43,278 nucleotides of DNA from Bacteroidaceae bacterium (GTDB taxonomy: Bacteria > Bacteroidota > Bacteroidia > Bacteroidales > Bacteroidaceae), in assembly GCA_017616445.1 (NCBI GenBank), contig JAFZYE010000002.1, positions 1-43,278 of the forward strand, written 5' to 3'. Under the pieces are notes generated by a model. The model did not search any database. It was not told the DNA's origin and saw nothing but the letters and a program-made list of their open reading frames with translations. The position numbers were made by a program, and so were the translations under genes. Shown here in pieces: positions 22,120 to 31,106 of this stretch. Each line of letters begins with the position of its first letter. The first letter of the stretch is position 1.

Positions 22120-23925
22120 TTATTCGGCAGAAAAAGTTACGAGTACCTCGCGATATGAATTAAATAGTCCTGAACGTGATACGAATCCAAGGAATTGATG
22201 GTCTTCGTTGACAACAGGCAGATTCCATGCTTTGGTTTCATCGAATTTCTCTGTGGCGATTTTCAGTGTGTCGTTTGTGTTCAGTAGCGCAGGTGGGTCT
22301 TTCATGAACGACGTAACTGTGAATTGGTGATATAACTCAGGACGGAAAATGTATTTCCTGACGGAGTCGAGGGTGACTACTCCCAGGAACTTGCCGTTCC
22401 TATCTGTAACAGGGAATATATTTCGGTGTGCTTTCGAAATGACAGATACCATCTTTCCGAGATCCATATCTGGAGTGAACTGTTTGTAGTCGGTCTCAAT
22501 TTGAGATTCCAGGTTAATGATGGTCAAGATGGCCTTATCCTTGTCATGTGTAATCAACTCACCCTTACGAGCCAGTCGCATGGCATAGATGCTGTGAGGT
22601 TCGAAGGTGTTGATGGTAAGGAAGGATACGACAGAAACAATCATCAGCGGCACAAACAAGCCATATCCTCCCGTCAACTCGGCAATAAGGAAGATACCCG
22701 TCAGAGGTGCGTGCATCACTCCTGACATCAATCCAGCCATACCATAGAGTGCACAGTTTTTCGATGAAAGGAATCCGCTGTTCCCTAAATGCAATCCCAA
22801 GCTTTGATCCCAGAGGTTGGCGAAAATGAAGCCTGCGATACAGCCGAGGAACAGAGAAGGAGCAAATACTCCACCACATCCTCCTGCTCCGTTGGTAGCG
22901 GTGGTGGCGAATACCTTCAACAACAACACAAGTCCGAGGTAAATCAGCAGAGTATTACTACCGTAGAACAAAGTGTTGTGCATGATGGTATCCGGATGAG
23001 CGTTGTTGATAAGCTGAGAAATCACATCGTAACCTTCACCGTACATTGCGGGGAAGAAATAGATGAGTACACCTAAGACGGTAGCACCTACGAGGAATTT
23101 CATCCATGGTTTTGCCAACTTGCCAAAGATACCCTCAAACCAGTTCATGGCACGTGTGAAGTAGAGGGAAACAAGACCACAAAAGACTCCTAAGACGATA
23201 CATCCTGGTATGATGTCAATCGTGAATGCCTTCTCAAGGTTGAATGAGAACATCGAGTCGGTTCCATAGAGGGCGTACGACACACAGACGGAGGTGAGAC
23301 AGGTGACGAGTAGCGGCAGAAGGGAGGCCATATTCAGGTCGAGCATCAATACTTCCAACACAAACATAACGCCTGCAATCGGAGCTTTGAAGATGGCAGC
23401 TACAGCTCCAGCAGCACCGCAGCCCACAAGTAGCATGACCGTGTTACGAGGAAGGTTGAAACGTTTACCCAGGTCCGATCCGAATGCTGAGCCTGTCAAG
23501 ACGATAGGTGCTTCGGCTCCTACCGATCCTCCGAATCCGATTGTGATGGAACTGGCAACGATACTGGTCCAGCGGTTATGCCCTTTGATGCGCGCTCGCT
23601 TTCTTGAGATGGCGTAGAGAATCTTTGTGACTCCATGACTGATATCGTCCTTCACGACAAACCTCACAAAAAGGGCAGCAATCAAGATACCGACCGCTGG
23701 GTAGAGCATGTACAGACCATTCGTTTCTGACAAATTGAACTGATTCGTCAGCAGATGCTTGATTTCCTCCACCAGATATTTCAGAATGAAGGCAGCCAAT
23801 CCTGAACAAAGACCTACAACCAAACTAAGCATCAGCACAATCTGGCGATTGGTGTGATCGCCCTTAATCCACTCTGTGATGTTGCGGATGATGGTCGCTT
23901 CGCGTCTGACGAATGAATACTTCAT
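22120..23925 (-). CDS. ClC-type chloride channel/transporter with C-terminal CBS domains
   Basis: 601 residues. The membrane part (about 28-440) has the ClC motifs: SHGVTKIL in place of GSGIP, GGSVGAEAPIV where GAEAP holds the gating glutamate (Glu138), and the GGCGGVFAPSLFLG block. The residue next to Glu191 in AGVMFVLEVLML is Val, where E. coli ClC-ec1 has the inner proton glutamate (Glu203), so coupling to protons may differ; this alignment was done by eye. Two CBS domains cover about 475-530 and 535-595. It lies between tsaC and fmt in a tight minus-strand operon. Confidence 0.93.
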   Translation of the reverse strand: MKYSFVRREATIIRNITEWIKGDHTNRQIVLMLSLVVGLCSGLAAFILKYLVEEIKHLLTNQFNLSETNGLYMLYPAVGILIAALFVRFVVKDDISHGVTKILYAISRKRARIKGHNRWTSIVASSITIGFGGSVGAEAPIVLTGSAFGSDLGKRFNLPRNTVMLLVGCGAAGAVAAIFKAPIAGVMFVLEVLMLDLNMASLLPLLVTCLTSVCVSYALYGTDSMFSFNLEKAFTIDIIPGCIVLGVFCGLVSLYFTRAMNWFEGIFGKLAKPWMKFLVGATVLGVLIYFFPAMYGEGYDVISQLINNAHPDTIMHNTLFYGSNTLLIYLGLVLLLKVFATTATNGAGGCGGVFAPSLFLGCIAGFIFANLWDQSLGLHLGNSGFLSSKNCALYGMAGLMSGVMHAPLTGIFLIAELTGGYGLFVPLMIVSVVSFLTINTFEPHSIYAMRLARKGELITHDKDKAILTIINLESQIETDYKQFTPDMDLGKMVSVISKAHRNIFPVTDRNGKFLGVVTLDSVRKYIFRPELYHQFTVTSFMKDPPALLNTNDTLKIATEKFDETKAWNLPVVNEDHQFLGFVSRSGLFNSYREVLVTFSAE

Positions 23926-23948
23926 GCTTTTCCCTCTACTGTTTTGTG

Positions 23949-24515
23949 TTATTCTCTGATAATCTGGAACTTTCCATTAGCGTCAATCTTAATGATGCTC
24001 GATGGTTTATGCTTTTCCTTACATTGGCGGTTGTACCTCACTACGTAATCTACAGCGTTCTTGATGTCGTCCGAAATCTCATCGAACGTCTGCGCTGTAG
24101 GTTCTCCGCTGATGTTAGCACTCGTCGATACGATGGGTTTCTGGAACCTGAAACAGAGTTCTTTGGAGAACTCCTCTTTGGTGATTCTCATCCCAACACT
24201 TCCGTCTTCAGCAAGCAGATTCGGTGCCAATCCGACGGCTTGGTCGAAGATGATGGTGAGGGGTTTCTCTGCCATTTCTATCATGTCCCAGGTGACGTCT
24301 GCTACGTTGCGTACATAACGCGAGAGACGTGCGTCGCTGTCTACCAGACAAATCAAGGCCTTGCTGTCATCACGTCGTTTGATTTCATACACACGCTTGA
24401 CTGCCTCTGGGTTGGTGGCATCGCAGCCGATGCCCCATACCGTATCGGTAGGGTAGAGGATGACTCCACCTTGTCGCATCACTTCAACTGCTTTCTTTAT
24501 CTCGTCTTGTAACAT
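23949..24515 (-). CDS. tsaC: Threonylcarbamoyl-AMP synthase (Sua5/YciO/YrdC family)
   Basis: 188 residues, a single YrdC domain without the Sua5 C-terminal domain. Signatures: GGVILYPTDTVWGIGCDA (16-33), KRRDDSKALICLV (about 45-57) and PIVSTSANISGEP (about 126-138). The enzyme makes threonylcarbamoyl-adenylate from threonine, bicarbonate and ATP for the t6A37 modification of ANN-decoding tRNAs. YciO-type paralogues look alike, so the symbol is likely but not certain. It sits 37 nt after prfC and 23 nt before the ClC gene, all in one direction. Confidence 0.88.
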   Translation of the reverse strand: MLQDEIKKAVEVMRQGGVILYPTDTVWGIGCDATNPEAVKRVYEIKRRDDSKALICLVDSDARLSRYVRNVADVTWDMIEMAEKPLTIIFDQAVGLAPNLLAEDGSVGMRITKEEFSKELCFRFQKPIVSTSANISGEPTAQTFDEISDDIKNAVDYVVRYNRQCKEKHKPSSIIKIDANGKFQIIRE

Positions 24516-24552
24516 TTCCTTTTATATCTTTAGCCCTTTTCCTGTAGCCCTT

Positions 24553-26124
24553 TTAGAATTCGCTTGTGAAATGGAATTTAATATGCTTGAAATCCTGTTG
24601 TGCCATTTGGAGCACGTAGTTTGAGTCTGCTAGGAAAACATCACGTCCGTCTCGGTCTTTTGCCATGTACTGATACTTACGTTTCTTGAAAGCATCCAAC
24701 TCGGCATCGTCGTCACTTTCTATCCAGCATGCCTTATATAGGCTGACAGGCTCCCAACGGCATTGTGCGTTGTATTCGTTTTCCAGACGATACTGGATGA
24801 CCTCGAACTGCAACTGTCCTACCGTTCCAATGAGTTTCCTTCCGTTGAACTGGTTGATAAACATCTGCGCCACACCTTCGTCCATCAGTTGGTCGATTCC
24901 TTTTGCGAGTTGCTTGGTCTTCATTGGATCGGCATTCTCGATGTATTTGAACATCTCAGGCGAGAAACTTGGTAGTCCCTTGAAATGTAACTGCTCACCC
25001 TCTGTAAGTGTATCTCCGATTTTGAAGATGCCATTATCTGGCAGACCTACAATATCGCCAGGGTAGGCTTCCTCTATGGTGCTCTTCTTTTGCGCCATAA
25101 ACTGAGTAGGGGAGGAGAAGCGAACGGTCTTTCCCTGCCGGATATGTTGGTAGGGGGCATTTCTCACGAACTTGCCTGAGCAAACTTTACAGAATGCTGT
25201 ACACGAACGATGGTTCGGATCGATATTCGCTGTAATCTTAAAGATAAATCCTGTAAACTTAGGCTCTGTGGGCTCTACAAGTCGCTCCTCGGCCTGTGTA
25301 GGACGTGGGCTTGGTGCTATTTCTACGAAGCAATCGAGCAGTTCCTGTACACCAAAGTTGTTGAGGGCTGAGCCAAAGAACACAGGGGCCACCTCACCGC
25401 TGAGGTATGTGTTGACATCGAATTCCGGATAGACTCCTTCGATGAGGTCAAGGTCCTCACGAAGTTTGTTGGCATCGCTTTCCCCAACAAATTCGTCGAG
25501 TGCGGAGGTGTTGATATCTACCTCTACCTTCTCCGTCACCACTTGTTTGTTGGGTGTGAATAGGTTGAGGTTTTGTTCATAAATGTTGTACACACCCTTG
25601 AACCGTTGTCCTTGATTGATTGGCCACGAGAGTGGACGTACCTTGATTTGCAGTTCCGACTCTACTTCATCAAGCAAGTCGAATGGGTCGCGTCCTTCAC
25701 GGTCCATCTTGTTGATGAACACGATGACGGGTGTCTTTCTCATTCGGCAAACCGTCATCAGCTTGCGTGTCTGGGCTTCCACACCTTTTGCACCGTCAAT
25801 CACGATGATGGCACAATCTACTGCCGTCAGGGTACGGAAGGTGTCTTCGCAGAAGTCTTGGTGACCTGGGGTGTCCAGAATGTTTACTTTGTAGTTCTTA
25901 TAGTCAAATTCCATCACGGACGTAGAGACTGATATACCACGTTGCTTTTCGATATCCATCCAGTCCGATGTGGCTGTCTTCTTGATTTTATTTGATTTTA
26001 CAGCACCAGCTACCTGAATCTGTCCACCAAACAGCAATAGTTTTTCTGTCAAGGTGGTCTTTCCTGCATCCGGGTGACTGATAATCGCAAATGTTCTTCG
26101 TTTCTGTATTTCTTGTTCGTTCAT
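24553..26124 (-). CDS. prfC: Peptide chain release factor 3
   Basis: 523 residues, close to the E. coli length. A translational GTPase that removes class I release factors from the ribosome after termination. G1 is SHPDAGKT (16-23), G2 includes EKQRGISV, G3 is DTPGHQDF with the catalytic His intact, G4 is NKMD, and the RF3-specific stretch [11 protein letters not shown] is present. Unlike the EF-G2 paralogue in this window, all GTPase motifs are normal. It starts 2 nt after the LysE-type gene and heads the tsaC-clc-fmt part of the run. Confidence 0.96.
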   Translation of the reverse strand: MNEQEIQKRRTFAIISHPDAGKTTLTEKLLLFGGQIQVAGAVKSNKIKKTATSDWMDIEKQRGISVSTSVMEFDYKNYKVNILDTPGHQDFCEDTFRTLTAVDCAIIVIDGAKGVEAQTRKLMTVCRMRKTPVIVFINKMDREGRDPFDLLDEVESELQIKVRPLSWPINQGQRFKGVYNIYEQNLNLFTPNKQVVTEKVEVDINTSALDEFVGESDANKLREDLDLIEGVYPEFDVNTYLSGEVAPVFFGSALNNFGVQELLDCFVEIAPSPRPTQAEERLVEPTEPKFTGFIFKITANIDPNHRSCTAFCKVCSGKFVRNAPYQHIRQGKTVRFSSPTQFMAQKKSTIEEAYPGDIVGLPDNGIFKIGDTLTEGEQLHFKGLPSFSPEMFKYIENADPMKTKQLAKGIDQLMDEGVAQMFINQFNGRKLIGTVGQLQFEVIQYRLENEYNAQCRWEPVSLYKACWIESDDDAELDAFKKRKYQYMAKDRDGRDVFLADSNYVLQMAQQDFKHIKFHFTSEF

Positions 26125-26126
26125 AC

Positions 26127-26867
26127 TTATTGGTTAAATGGGAATCGGAACTCGCTCAGGTCGATGGCGTGTCCCGTTACGGTATAGAGTATCATGAGTA
26201 TGGCACCTATCATCACAGCGATGCCGATAGACTTGTTAATGATGTAGATGATGCGCATGTTGTAGTTGTTGCGCACCTTGTCCACCAGCCATGTCAGCAC
26301 ATACCACCATAGCAAAGCACCTACGACGATGAAGATGTAGCCGATAATCTGGGCAATGAAGTTCTCCACGATGATGAAAGTGAACATCGCGAAGGTTGCG
26401 ACAAACAGGAAGATAATCAGCGGGTTGGACACGGTGACGGCAAATCCGGTCAGGAAGTTCTGCAACAGCGTGCCTTTATTGCGTTTCACCACTTTCGTCG
26501 TTTCTTTGGGTTTCGACATGAAGGTGAAGATACCGAACAGGAACAGCAGGATTCCACCTATGGTCTTTAGCCATAAGGCGACGATGGGATCTTCAATGAT
26601 ATCGATGATGAATTTCAAACCGAAACCTGTTATGATGGCGTAGATGATGTCCGACAAAGATGCTCCAGCTCCTGTTGCGAATCCTTCCCAACGTCCTTTG
26701 TTCAGGGTGCGTTGGATGCACAGGATGCCTACAGGACCCATGGGTGCTGACGCAATGATGCCGATGATCAGACCTTTGACGATCATCTCAAAGTAGCTCG
26801 TGTCTTGCAGCCAATCCTGAAAGGTGGCATATTGGGGTAATTGGGGACTGATGATTTCTGCTATCAT
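26127..26867 (-). CDS. LysE/RhtB family exporter
   Basis: 246 residues with about six membrane segments (29-50, 65-88, 95-114, 138-160, 165-190, 212-232). The N-terminal family signature is present as [20 protein letters not shown] (39-58), followed by [16 protein letters not shown]. These proteins export amino acids or related small molecules; the substrate cannot be told from the sequence. The start overlaps the lipoprotein gene upstream by 4 nt, and prfC follows after 2 nt, so all three are translated from one mRNA. Confidence 0.88.
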   Translation of the reverse strand: MIAEIISPQLPQYATFQDWLQDTSYFEMIVKGLIIGIIASAPMGPVGILCIQRTLNKGRWEGFATGAGASLSDIIYAIITGFGLKFIIDIIEDPIVALWLKTIGGILLFLFGIFTFMSKPKETTKVVKRNKGTLLQNFLTGFAVTVSNPLIIFLFVATFAMFTFIIVENFIAQIIGYIFIVVGALLWWYVLTWLVDKVRNNYNMRIIYIINKSIGIAVMIGAILMILYTVTGHAIDLSEFRFPFNQ

Positions 26868-27262
26868 TCGCTTTTGATTAATGTGGTAGTTTCTGTGATG
26901 ATGCCGTAGTCGGATTCAACTTCTGAGCTGTGTACGAGTGAGTCGTTCTGGCAGAGGATGATCTCGTAGCTGGTCGTCAGGCTGTCGTCTTCCCCGATAG
27001 CCAGCAAGGTCAACACACTGTCTTCAAGACTCCATCGGCCTGTCTCTGTCTGTTCCTCGTCTTCGATGGTGTAGGTTGAGTCGTTCAAGAAGGTCCATAC
27101 GGCTGTTTCGTCGGTCTCCTCTGGCTCTCCGTCAGCAATACGGCTTTCGATGTTCACCTGTGTCCACTTGCCTATCAGGTGTTTTCTTTGTAGCGAACTG
27201 TCGCATGCACATAGCAGCATACACATCACTACGATTCCTATGATACTTTTACAAGTCTTCAT
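26864..27262 (-). CDS. Small lipoprotein, lipocalin-like
   Basis: 132 residues. The signal peptide ends in LCAC, with lipid-modified Cys20 expected. The mature part starts HLIGKWTQVNIE and shows alternating strands (AVWTFLNDSTYTI, GRWSLEDSVLTLL, SYEIILCQNDSLV), a pattern seen in the lipocalin-like proteins of Bacteroidetes. It is the first gene of the run ending in fmt. No TAnnTTTG box was found in the 68 nt upstream, so its promoter is unclear. Function unknown. Confidence 0.8.
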   Translation of the reverse strand: MKTCKSIIGIVVMCMLLCACDSSLQRKHLIGKWTQVNIESRIADGEPEETDETAVWTFLNDSTYTIEDEEQTETGRWSLEDSVLTLLAIGEDDSLTTSYEIILCQNDSLVHSSEVESDYGIITETTTLIKSE

Positions 27263-27295
27263 TTTTTACATTCTATATTTAACAATTTACATCTT

Positions 27296-27322
27296 CCTCC
27301 CCTTGGGGGAGTTAGAGGGGGC
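27296..27322. repeat. GC-rich REP-like hairpin element
   Basis: CTCCCC-TTG-GGGGAG hairpin (27297-27311) followed by TTAGAGGGGGC. A related GGGGAGGGAAGG-type text is found inside the anti-sigma-like gene (about 6770-6805). It lies between uxuB and the lipoprotein gene. Confidence 0.65.
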
Positions 27323-27330
27323 TTTTCCCA

Positions 27331-28917
27331 CTATCTTGCTGAAACATATTTGTGAAGGGTCTTGCGGACAGCACCAGGACCCGCAAACAACTCTTTCACC
27401 ATACCTTCAATCTGCTCACCAAGTCCTGCTTCGTAGAGATCGATGGCAAAGACATCCTTGCGTGAGTACAGCTGCTTCAGACAGCTCCAGTCTTGATTTG
27501 GCTTACCGATTTCCAGAGGAGCTACAATGGCTTGCAGTTCTTCGAGTAGTGGGTCGGGTGAACAGTCGAACGGGGTTCCGTCATCCTTGATGCCTTTCAG
27601 GTAACGGGCATAACCAGCGAGAGTGAGGGGAATGAGTACGAGGTTCGACTTATCGAGACCGCGTGCCACATATTTCTTCAACGTTTCGCCAAAGCGGATG
27701 GGCAACTTCTGTGATGTGTCGCAAGCGATACGCTGAGGAGCGTCTGGCATAAATGGGTTGGGCAAACGGCGGTTGATGACTGCTCCGATAAATTCGTATG
27801 GGTTCAGCACTCCTGGGTCAACAACCACAGGCATTGCTTCCATGTATCCGATCTTCTGGATGAACGGACGCAGGTCTTCGTCAGCCATCTCTGCTGAAAT
27901 GAGCGTATAGCCCAGCATACAACCATAAATCGCCATTGCTGTGTGGAGGGGATTCAGGCAGGTGGTCACCTTCATGGTCTCCACCTTGTCGACTGTTTCA
28001 CGTGTGGTGTAGAGGGCACCGCCTAAGTCGAGTGGGGGACGACCGTTGGTATAGTTGTCCTCGATGACCAGATACTGTACCTCTTCGGCATTTACGAACG
28101 GAGCGGTAAAGGTGTGCTTCTCTGTCTCGATGTAGTCGTTGTCCTCGAAACCATCCTTGGCCAGCATTTCCTTTACCTTCTCGTGTGGACGGGGTGTAAT
28201 CTTGTCAATCATTGACCATGGGAAGGTTATCTTCGTTTCGTCTCTTAGGAAGTCGAGGAATGCAGCTGGTACCAGTCCGTCTTTCACCCAGCGCTCAGCA
28301 TAAGCAAAGACACCTGCCTTCACCTTGTCGCCGTTGTGCGAGCAGTTGTCCATCGACTGCACAGTCAGTGGCAACTGTCCAGCATTGAAGCGTTCCAGCA
28401 GCAGGGCACACACCTTACCCATTGCGAATACAGGTTTCAGTCCGCGAGCCAGATCCGCTTCATTATAAGTGTATCCTTTCTCTGTGATGGTGAACGAAAT
28501 CATCTGGAGTGATGGCTTCTGGAAGATTTCCACCAATCGCTGCCAATCAGGGAACTGAGGATCAGCCTTCAGTGCTTCTGTCACACTTGCAATCACTTTT
28601 TTCTCGATGTTGCCGTCAGAACAAAGGCTGACCGACAGCGAGAGGTTGTTGTAAGGTGCATACGCTTTGTCGATGACTTCGAAATCGAAGGTCTCAGCCA
28701 CGATGACACCGCGGTCGTACTTTCCTGTGTTCAGGGCATCATTGAGGATGGCAGCAGGGAAGGCGCGGAAGATGTTACCACCTCCGAAGTGTACCCATGT
28801 GGGTTCTTTAGCTGTCTTTTCACGTAAAGCCTTAATGTCAAACTTGGGGAGCTCATAGCCTTTCTGCTCCCACTCTGCGGCGTTATACTGGCCGCTAAAT
28901 ATATCGTTCAGTTTCAT
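27331..28917 (-). CDS. uxuB: Fructuronate reductase (mannitol dehydrogenase family)
   Basis: 528 residues. The N-terminal Rossmann domain has WVHFGGGNIFRAFPA (41-55), the GxGxFxRAH-like motif of polyol-type long-chain dehydrogenases, and the C-terminal catalytic domain has DKITPRPHEKVKE (about 238-250), CLNPLHTAMA and the YARYLKG stretch. The family includes mannitol, altronate and mannonate dehydrogenases. Because mannonate dehydratase (uxuA) is directly upstream in the same direction, reduction of fructuronate to mannonate is the likely reaction. The two genes are joined by a 38-nt spacer filled by a heptamer array. Confidence 0.9.
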   Translation of the reverse strand: MKLNDIFSGQYNAAEWEQKGYELPKFDIKALREKTAKEPTWVHFGGGNIFRAFPAAILNDALNTGKYDRGVIVAETFDFEVIDKAYAPYNNLSLSVSLCSDGNIEKKVIASVTEALKADPQFPDWQRLVEIFQKPSLQMISFTITEKGYTYNEADLARGLKPVFAMGKVCALLLERFNAGQLPLTVQSMDNCSHNGDKVKAGVFAYAERWVKDGLVPAAFLDFLRDETKITFPWSMIDKITPRPHEKVKEMLAKDGFEDNDYIETEKHTFTAPFVNAEEVQYLVIEDNYTNGRPPLDLGGALYTTRETVDKVETMKVTTCLNPLHTAMAIYGCMLGYTLISAEMADEDLRPFIQKIGYMEAMPVVVDPGVLNPYEFIGAVINRRLPNPFMPDAPQRIACDTSQKLPIRFGETLKKYVARGLDKSNLVLIPLTLAGYARYLKGIKDDGTPFDCSPDPLLEELQAIVAPLEIGKPNQDWSCLKQLYSRKDVFAIDLYEAGLGEQIEGMVKELFAGPGAVRKTLHKYVSAR

Positions 28918-28926
28918 ACGTTATTA

Positions 28927-28961
28927 ATTATGAATTATGCATTATGAATTATGCATTAATC
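28927..28961. repeat. Heptamer array, units ATTATGA/ATTATGC
   Basis: ATTATGA, ATTATGC, ATTATGA, ATTATGC, ATTAATC. It forms the uxuA-uxuB spacer and includes the uxuA stop codon. Near-copy of the array at purN (4606-4640). Confidence 0.85.
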
Positions 28962-30209
28962 AAAGAATCCTGGTTGTTTGTATTCAATGCCAAGTTCACG
29001 GTCTACTGTAGCGATGATACCTTGTACCTGTCCCATCGCAAACATTCGACCCAATAGGGTGTAGCCGGCATTGTGACCATGACTTGATTCGTCCATGATG
29101 CCACCAGGCTCGTCTGTGAAGGTCATACCGTGGTCCACACGCATTGGCAACTGAGGATTTTCCTTCTCAAAGATGCGGCATAGTTCAATGAGGTCGGCAC
29201 GTCCTCCAAGGTGGCTTGCCTCTGTGAAGTCTCCGTTAGGGAAGATGTGGCAGCTACGCAGATGAACGAAATGGGTACGGGAGGCGAACTTCTTGGCCAT
29301 CTCCACCACGTTGTTGTAGGCTCCTGCACTCAGACTTCCTGCACAGAATGTCAGACCGTTATGCTTGTTGGGTACAGCATCAAGGAACCACTGTATGTCC
29401 TCTTCTGTACGGACGATGCGTGGCAGACCCAGCACCTCGATTGGTGGGTCATCAGGGTGTACGCACATGTTCATATTGCACTCCTCGCAAGTTGGCATGA
29501 TGGCCTCGAGGAAATATTTCATGTTGGCACGCAATTGTGCCTTGTCGATGCCTTTGTAGAGGTCAAGGAAGTCGCGGAACTTCTTGATAGGAGCTTCGTC
29601 GTTCTCGCTGAAGTTACCACTCACAAAACCTTGTGTCTTGATGATGATGGTCTCAACGAGCTTGTGGTCTTTCTCAGGAGTCATGGTCTTGGCCAACTCG
29701 TCGCATTCTGCCAACACGTTACGGCCTTCGCCCCATCCCTCTGGAAATTTGAATTTTGCCCATTCCTCGCGTGCTCCTTCACGCTTCAGGATATAGATGT
29801 CGAAGTAGGCGAACTCTGCATAGTTGAAGTAGAGGTTTGTGGCTCCGTTGGGGTTGTTGTGGAACAAATCCGTACGTGCCCAGTCCAATACAGGCATGAA
29901 GTTGTAGCAGATCGTGTGGATACCCTCTGCTGAGAGGTTACGCAGCGACTCCTTATATACTTCAATCTGGTGGTCGCGGTCAGGACCGCCGTACTTGATG
30001 GTTTCCACTACAGGCAGACTCTCTACCACGCTCCAGCGCATGCCAAAGCTCTCGATGTATGTCTTTAGGTCGTGAATTTTCTCACGTGTCCATACTTCTC
30101 CGAGGGGTACATCGTGCAACGCTGTAACGATGCCCTCCACGCCGATTTGTCTCAGTTGTGCAAGTGTGATTTTGTCTTTCTTGCCAAACCATCTCCATGT
30201 TTTTTCCAT
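28956..30209 (-). CDS. uxuA: Mannonate dehydratase
   Basis: 417 residues from Met at 30209 (MEKTWRWFGKKDKITLAQL). This start was chosen because the usual UxuA N-terminus begins here; a longer frame to 30311 would start upstream of the promoter box at 30297-30304. It removes water from D-mannonate to give 2-keto-3-deoxygluconate in hexuronate breakdown. TIM-barrel signatures: VVESLPVVETIKYG (about 55-68), CYNFMPVLDWARTD, MCVHPDDPP (metal-binding Cys and His), LRSCHIFPNGDFTEASHLGG and DHGM. First gene of the uxuA-uxuB operon. Confidence 0.96.
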   Translation of the reverse strand: MEKTWRWFGKKDKITLAQLRQIGVEGIVTALHDVPLGEVWTREKIHDLKTYIESFGMRWSVVESLPVVETIKYGGPDRDHQIEVYKESLRNLSAEGIHTICYNFMPVLDWARTDLFHNNPNGATNLYFNYAEFAYFDIYILKREGAREEWAKFKFPEGWGEGRNVLAECDELAKTMTPEKDHKLVETIIIKTQGFVSGNFSENDEAPIKKFRDFLDLYKGIDKAQLRANMKYFLEAIMPTCEECNMNMCVHPDDPPIEVLGLPRIVRTEEDIQWFLDAVPNKHNGLTFCAGSLSAGAYNNVVEMAKKFASRTHFVHLRSCHIFPNGDFTEASHLGGRADLIELCRIFEKENPQLPMRVDHGMTFTDEPGGIMDESSHGHNAGYTLLGRMFAMGQVQGIIATVDRELGIEYKQPGFFD

Positions 30210-30260
30210 ATTCAGTCGATTTTTATATTTCTTTTCATAGTTCTTGTCCTTATCTTCCCT

Positions 30261-30282
30261 CGCGCATGTGCGAGTGTGCGCG
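30261..30282 (-). promoter_or_regulatory. GC-rich hairpin in the uxuA leader
   Basis: CGCGCA and TGCGCG enclose a 10-nt loop in the 5' leader, 15 nt after the promoter box and about 50 nt before the start. It may stabilise the mRNA or regulate it. Confidence 0.4.
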
Positions 30283-30296
30283 TGGCTTTTGAATTG

Positions 30297-30304
30297 CAAA
30301 GGTA
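30297..30304 (-). promoter_or_regulatory. Promoter -7 box TACCTTTG for uxuA-uxuB
   Basis: TACCTTTG on the minus strand, 87 nt before the chosen uxuA start. Confidence 0.78.
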
Positions 30305-30436
30305 GCAACATTTTTTGTAACTACAAAAAAAAACGGAAGAAATTGTAGGTCTTCACCCTCTTTTCTCCCGTTTATATCTCCTAACTCCCTTTAATGATTC
30401 AGCATGTAGTTGTAAATTTCGAGAACATCTCAATTT

Positions 30437-30901
30437 TCAAATTGCCTTGAACAACGAAAGATAAGCAAAGACAAGTACAACGATGCTGATCATCGTTCCG
30501 ATGTTTGATAGGACGACATTCAAATAGCCGGCCTCGTACTGGTCGTCTTTTTTGGTGAGCAGGATGGCTGGAATAAACAGGAAGACAAATGAATAGAAGC
30601 CGTACCACCAACGCTCTGCGAAGATGAACGATAGGATGACAAATGCGATTCTGGCCAGATGGCTCCCGCTTCTGACAAACTGATGTGTGTAAGGGCATAA
30701 GCAATTTGTGATGTTGCTGACCAGAAAGAACACTGCCCATACAAATATCTTTACTTTATGCTCACCCATAAAATTCACGGTGTAGCTATGTACGTCTTTT
30801 CCCGTGTATAGCCACACGACAATCGGAGCTGCTATCGAGAGCAACATTCCAAACAAGATAAGATAAGTCTTTTCTTTATTCCTTCCTCTGATTTTTCCCA
30901 T
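30437..30901 (-). CDS. Small multi-pass membrane protein of unknown function
   Basis: 154 residues with four predicted membrane segments (about 12-30, 48-68, 84-118 in one or two passes, and 131-152). A positively charged N-terminus (MGKIRGRNKEK) should stay in the cytoplasm. One Cys-containing loop, NITNCLCPYTHQF (about 63-75), precedes the third segment. No family recognised. It has its own promoter at 30961-30968 and no operon partner. Confidence 0.8.
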   Translation of the reverse strand: MGKIRGRNKEKTYLILFGMLLSIAAPIVVWLYTGKDVHSYTVNFMGEHKVKIFVWAVFFLVSNITNCLCPYTHQFVRSGSHLARIAFVILSFIFAERWWYGFYSFVFLFIPAILLTKKDDQYEAGYLNVVLSNIGTMISIVVLVFAYLSLFKAI

Positions 30902-30960
30902 AATGCTTTTGTGTAATAAACTTTCGCCCTTTGCCTTTGGTGTTGGGCCATTTTCTGATG

Positions 30961-30968
30961 CAAAGGTA
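30961..30968 (-). promoter_or_regulatory. Promoter -7 box TACCTTTG for the 30437-30901 gene
   Basis: TACCTTTG on the minus strand, 59 nt before the start. Upstream it reads AATTATTTACCATTT on the plus strand, identical over 15 nt to the region upstream of the purN promoter. Confidence 0.78.
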
Positions 30969-31051
30969 CAAATTATTTACCATTTTATCTTAATCAATAA
31001 TCTTTTTTTGTATTTTTCCTCTTTTTTCATCCTTCGTTCTTTATTTTTTGT

Positions 31052-31059
31052 TATCTTTG
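31052..31059 (+). promoter_or_regulatory. Promoter -7 box TATCTTTG for the DUF4859 gene
   Basis: TATCTTTG lies 47 nt before the start codon at 31107. Confidence 0.78.
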
Positions 31060-31106
31060 CCACGAATAAACTAATTGATTATCAATCTTTATAATTTTAA
31101 CTGCTT

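Noticed and set aside
30209..30311. N-terminal extension of UxuA
   Set aside because: The extension (MLLPLQFKSHAHTRTC...) starts upstream of the promoter box and is not UxuA-like; the start at 30209 fits the family.
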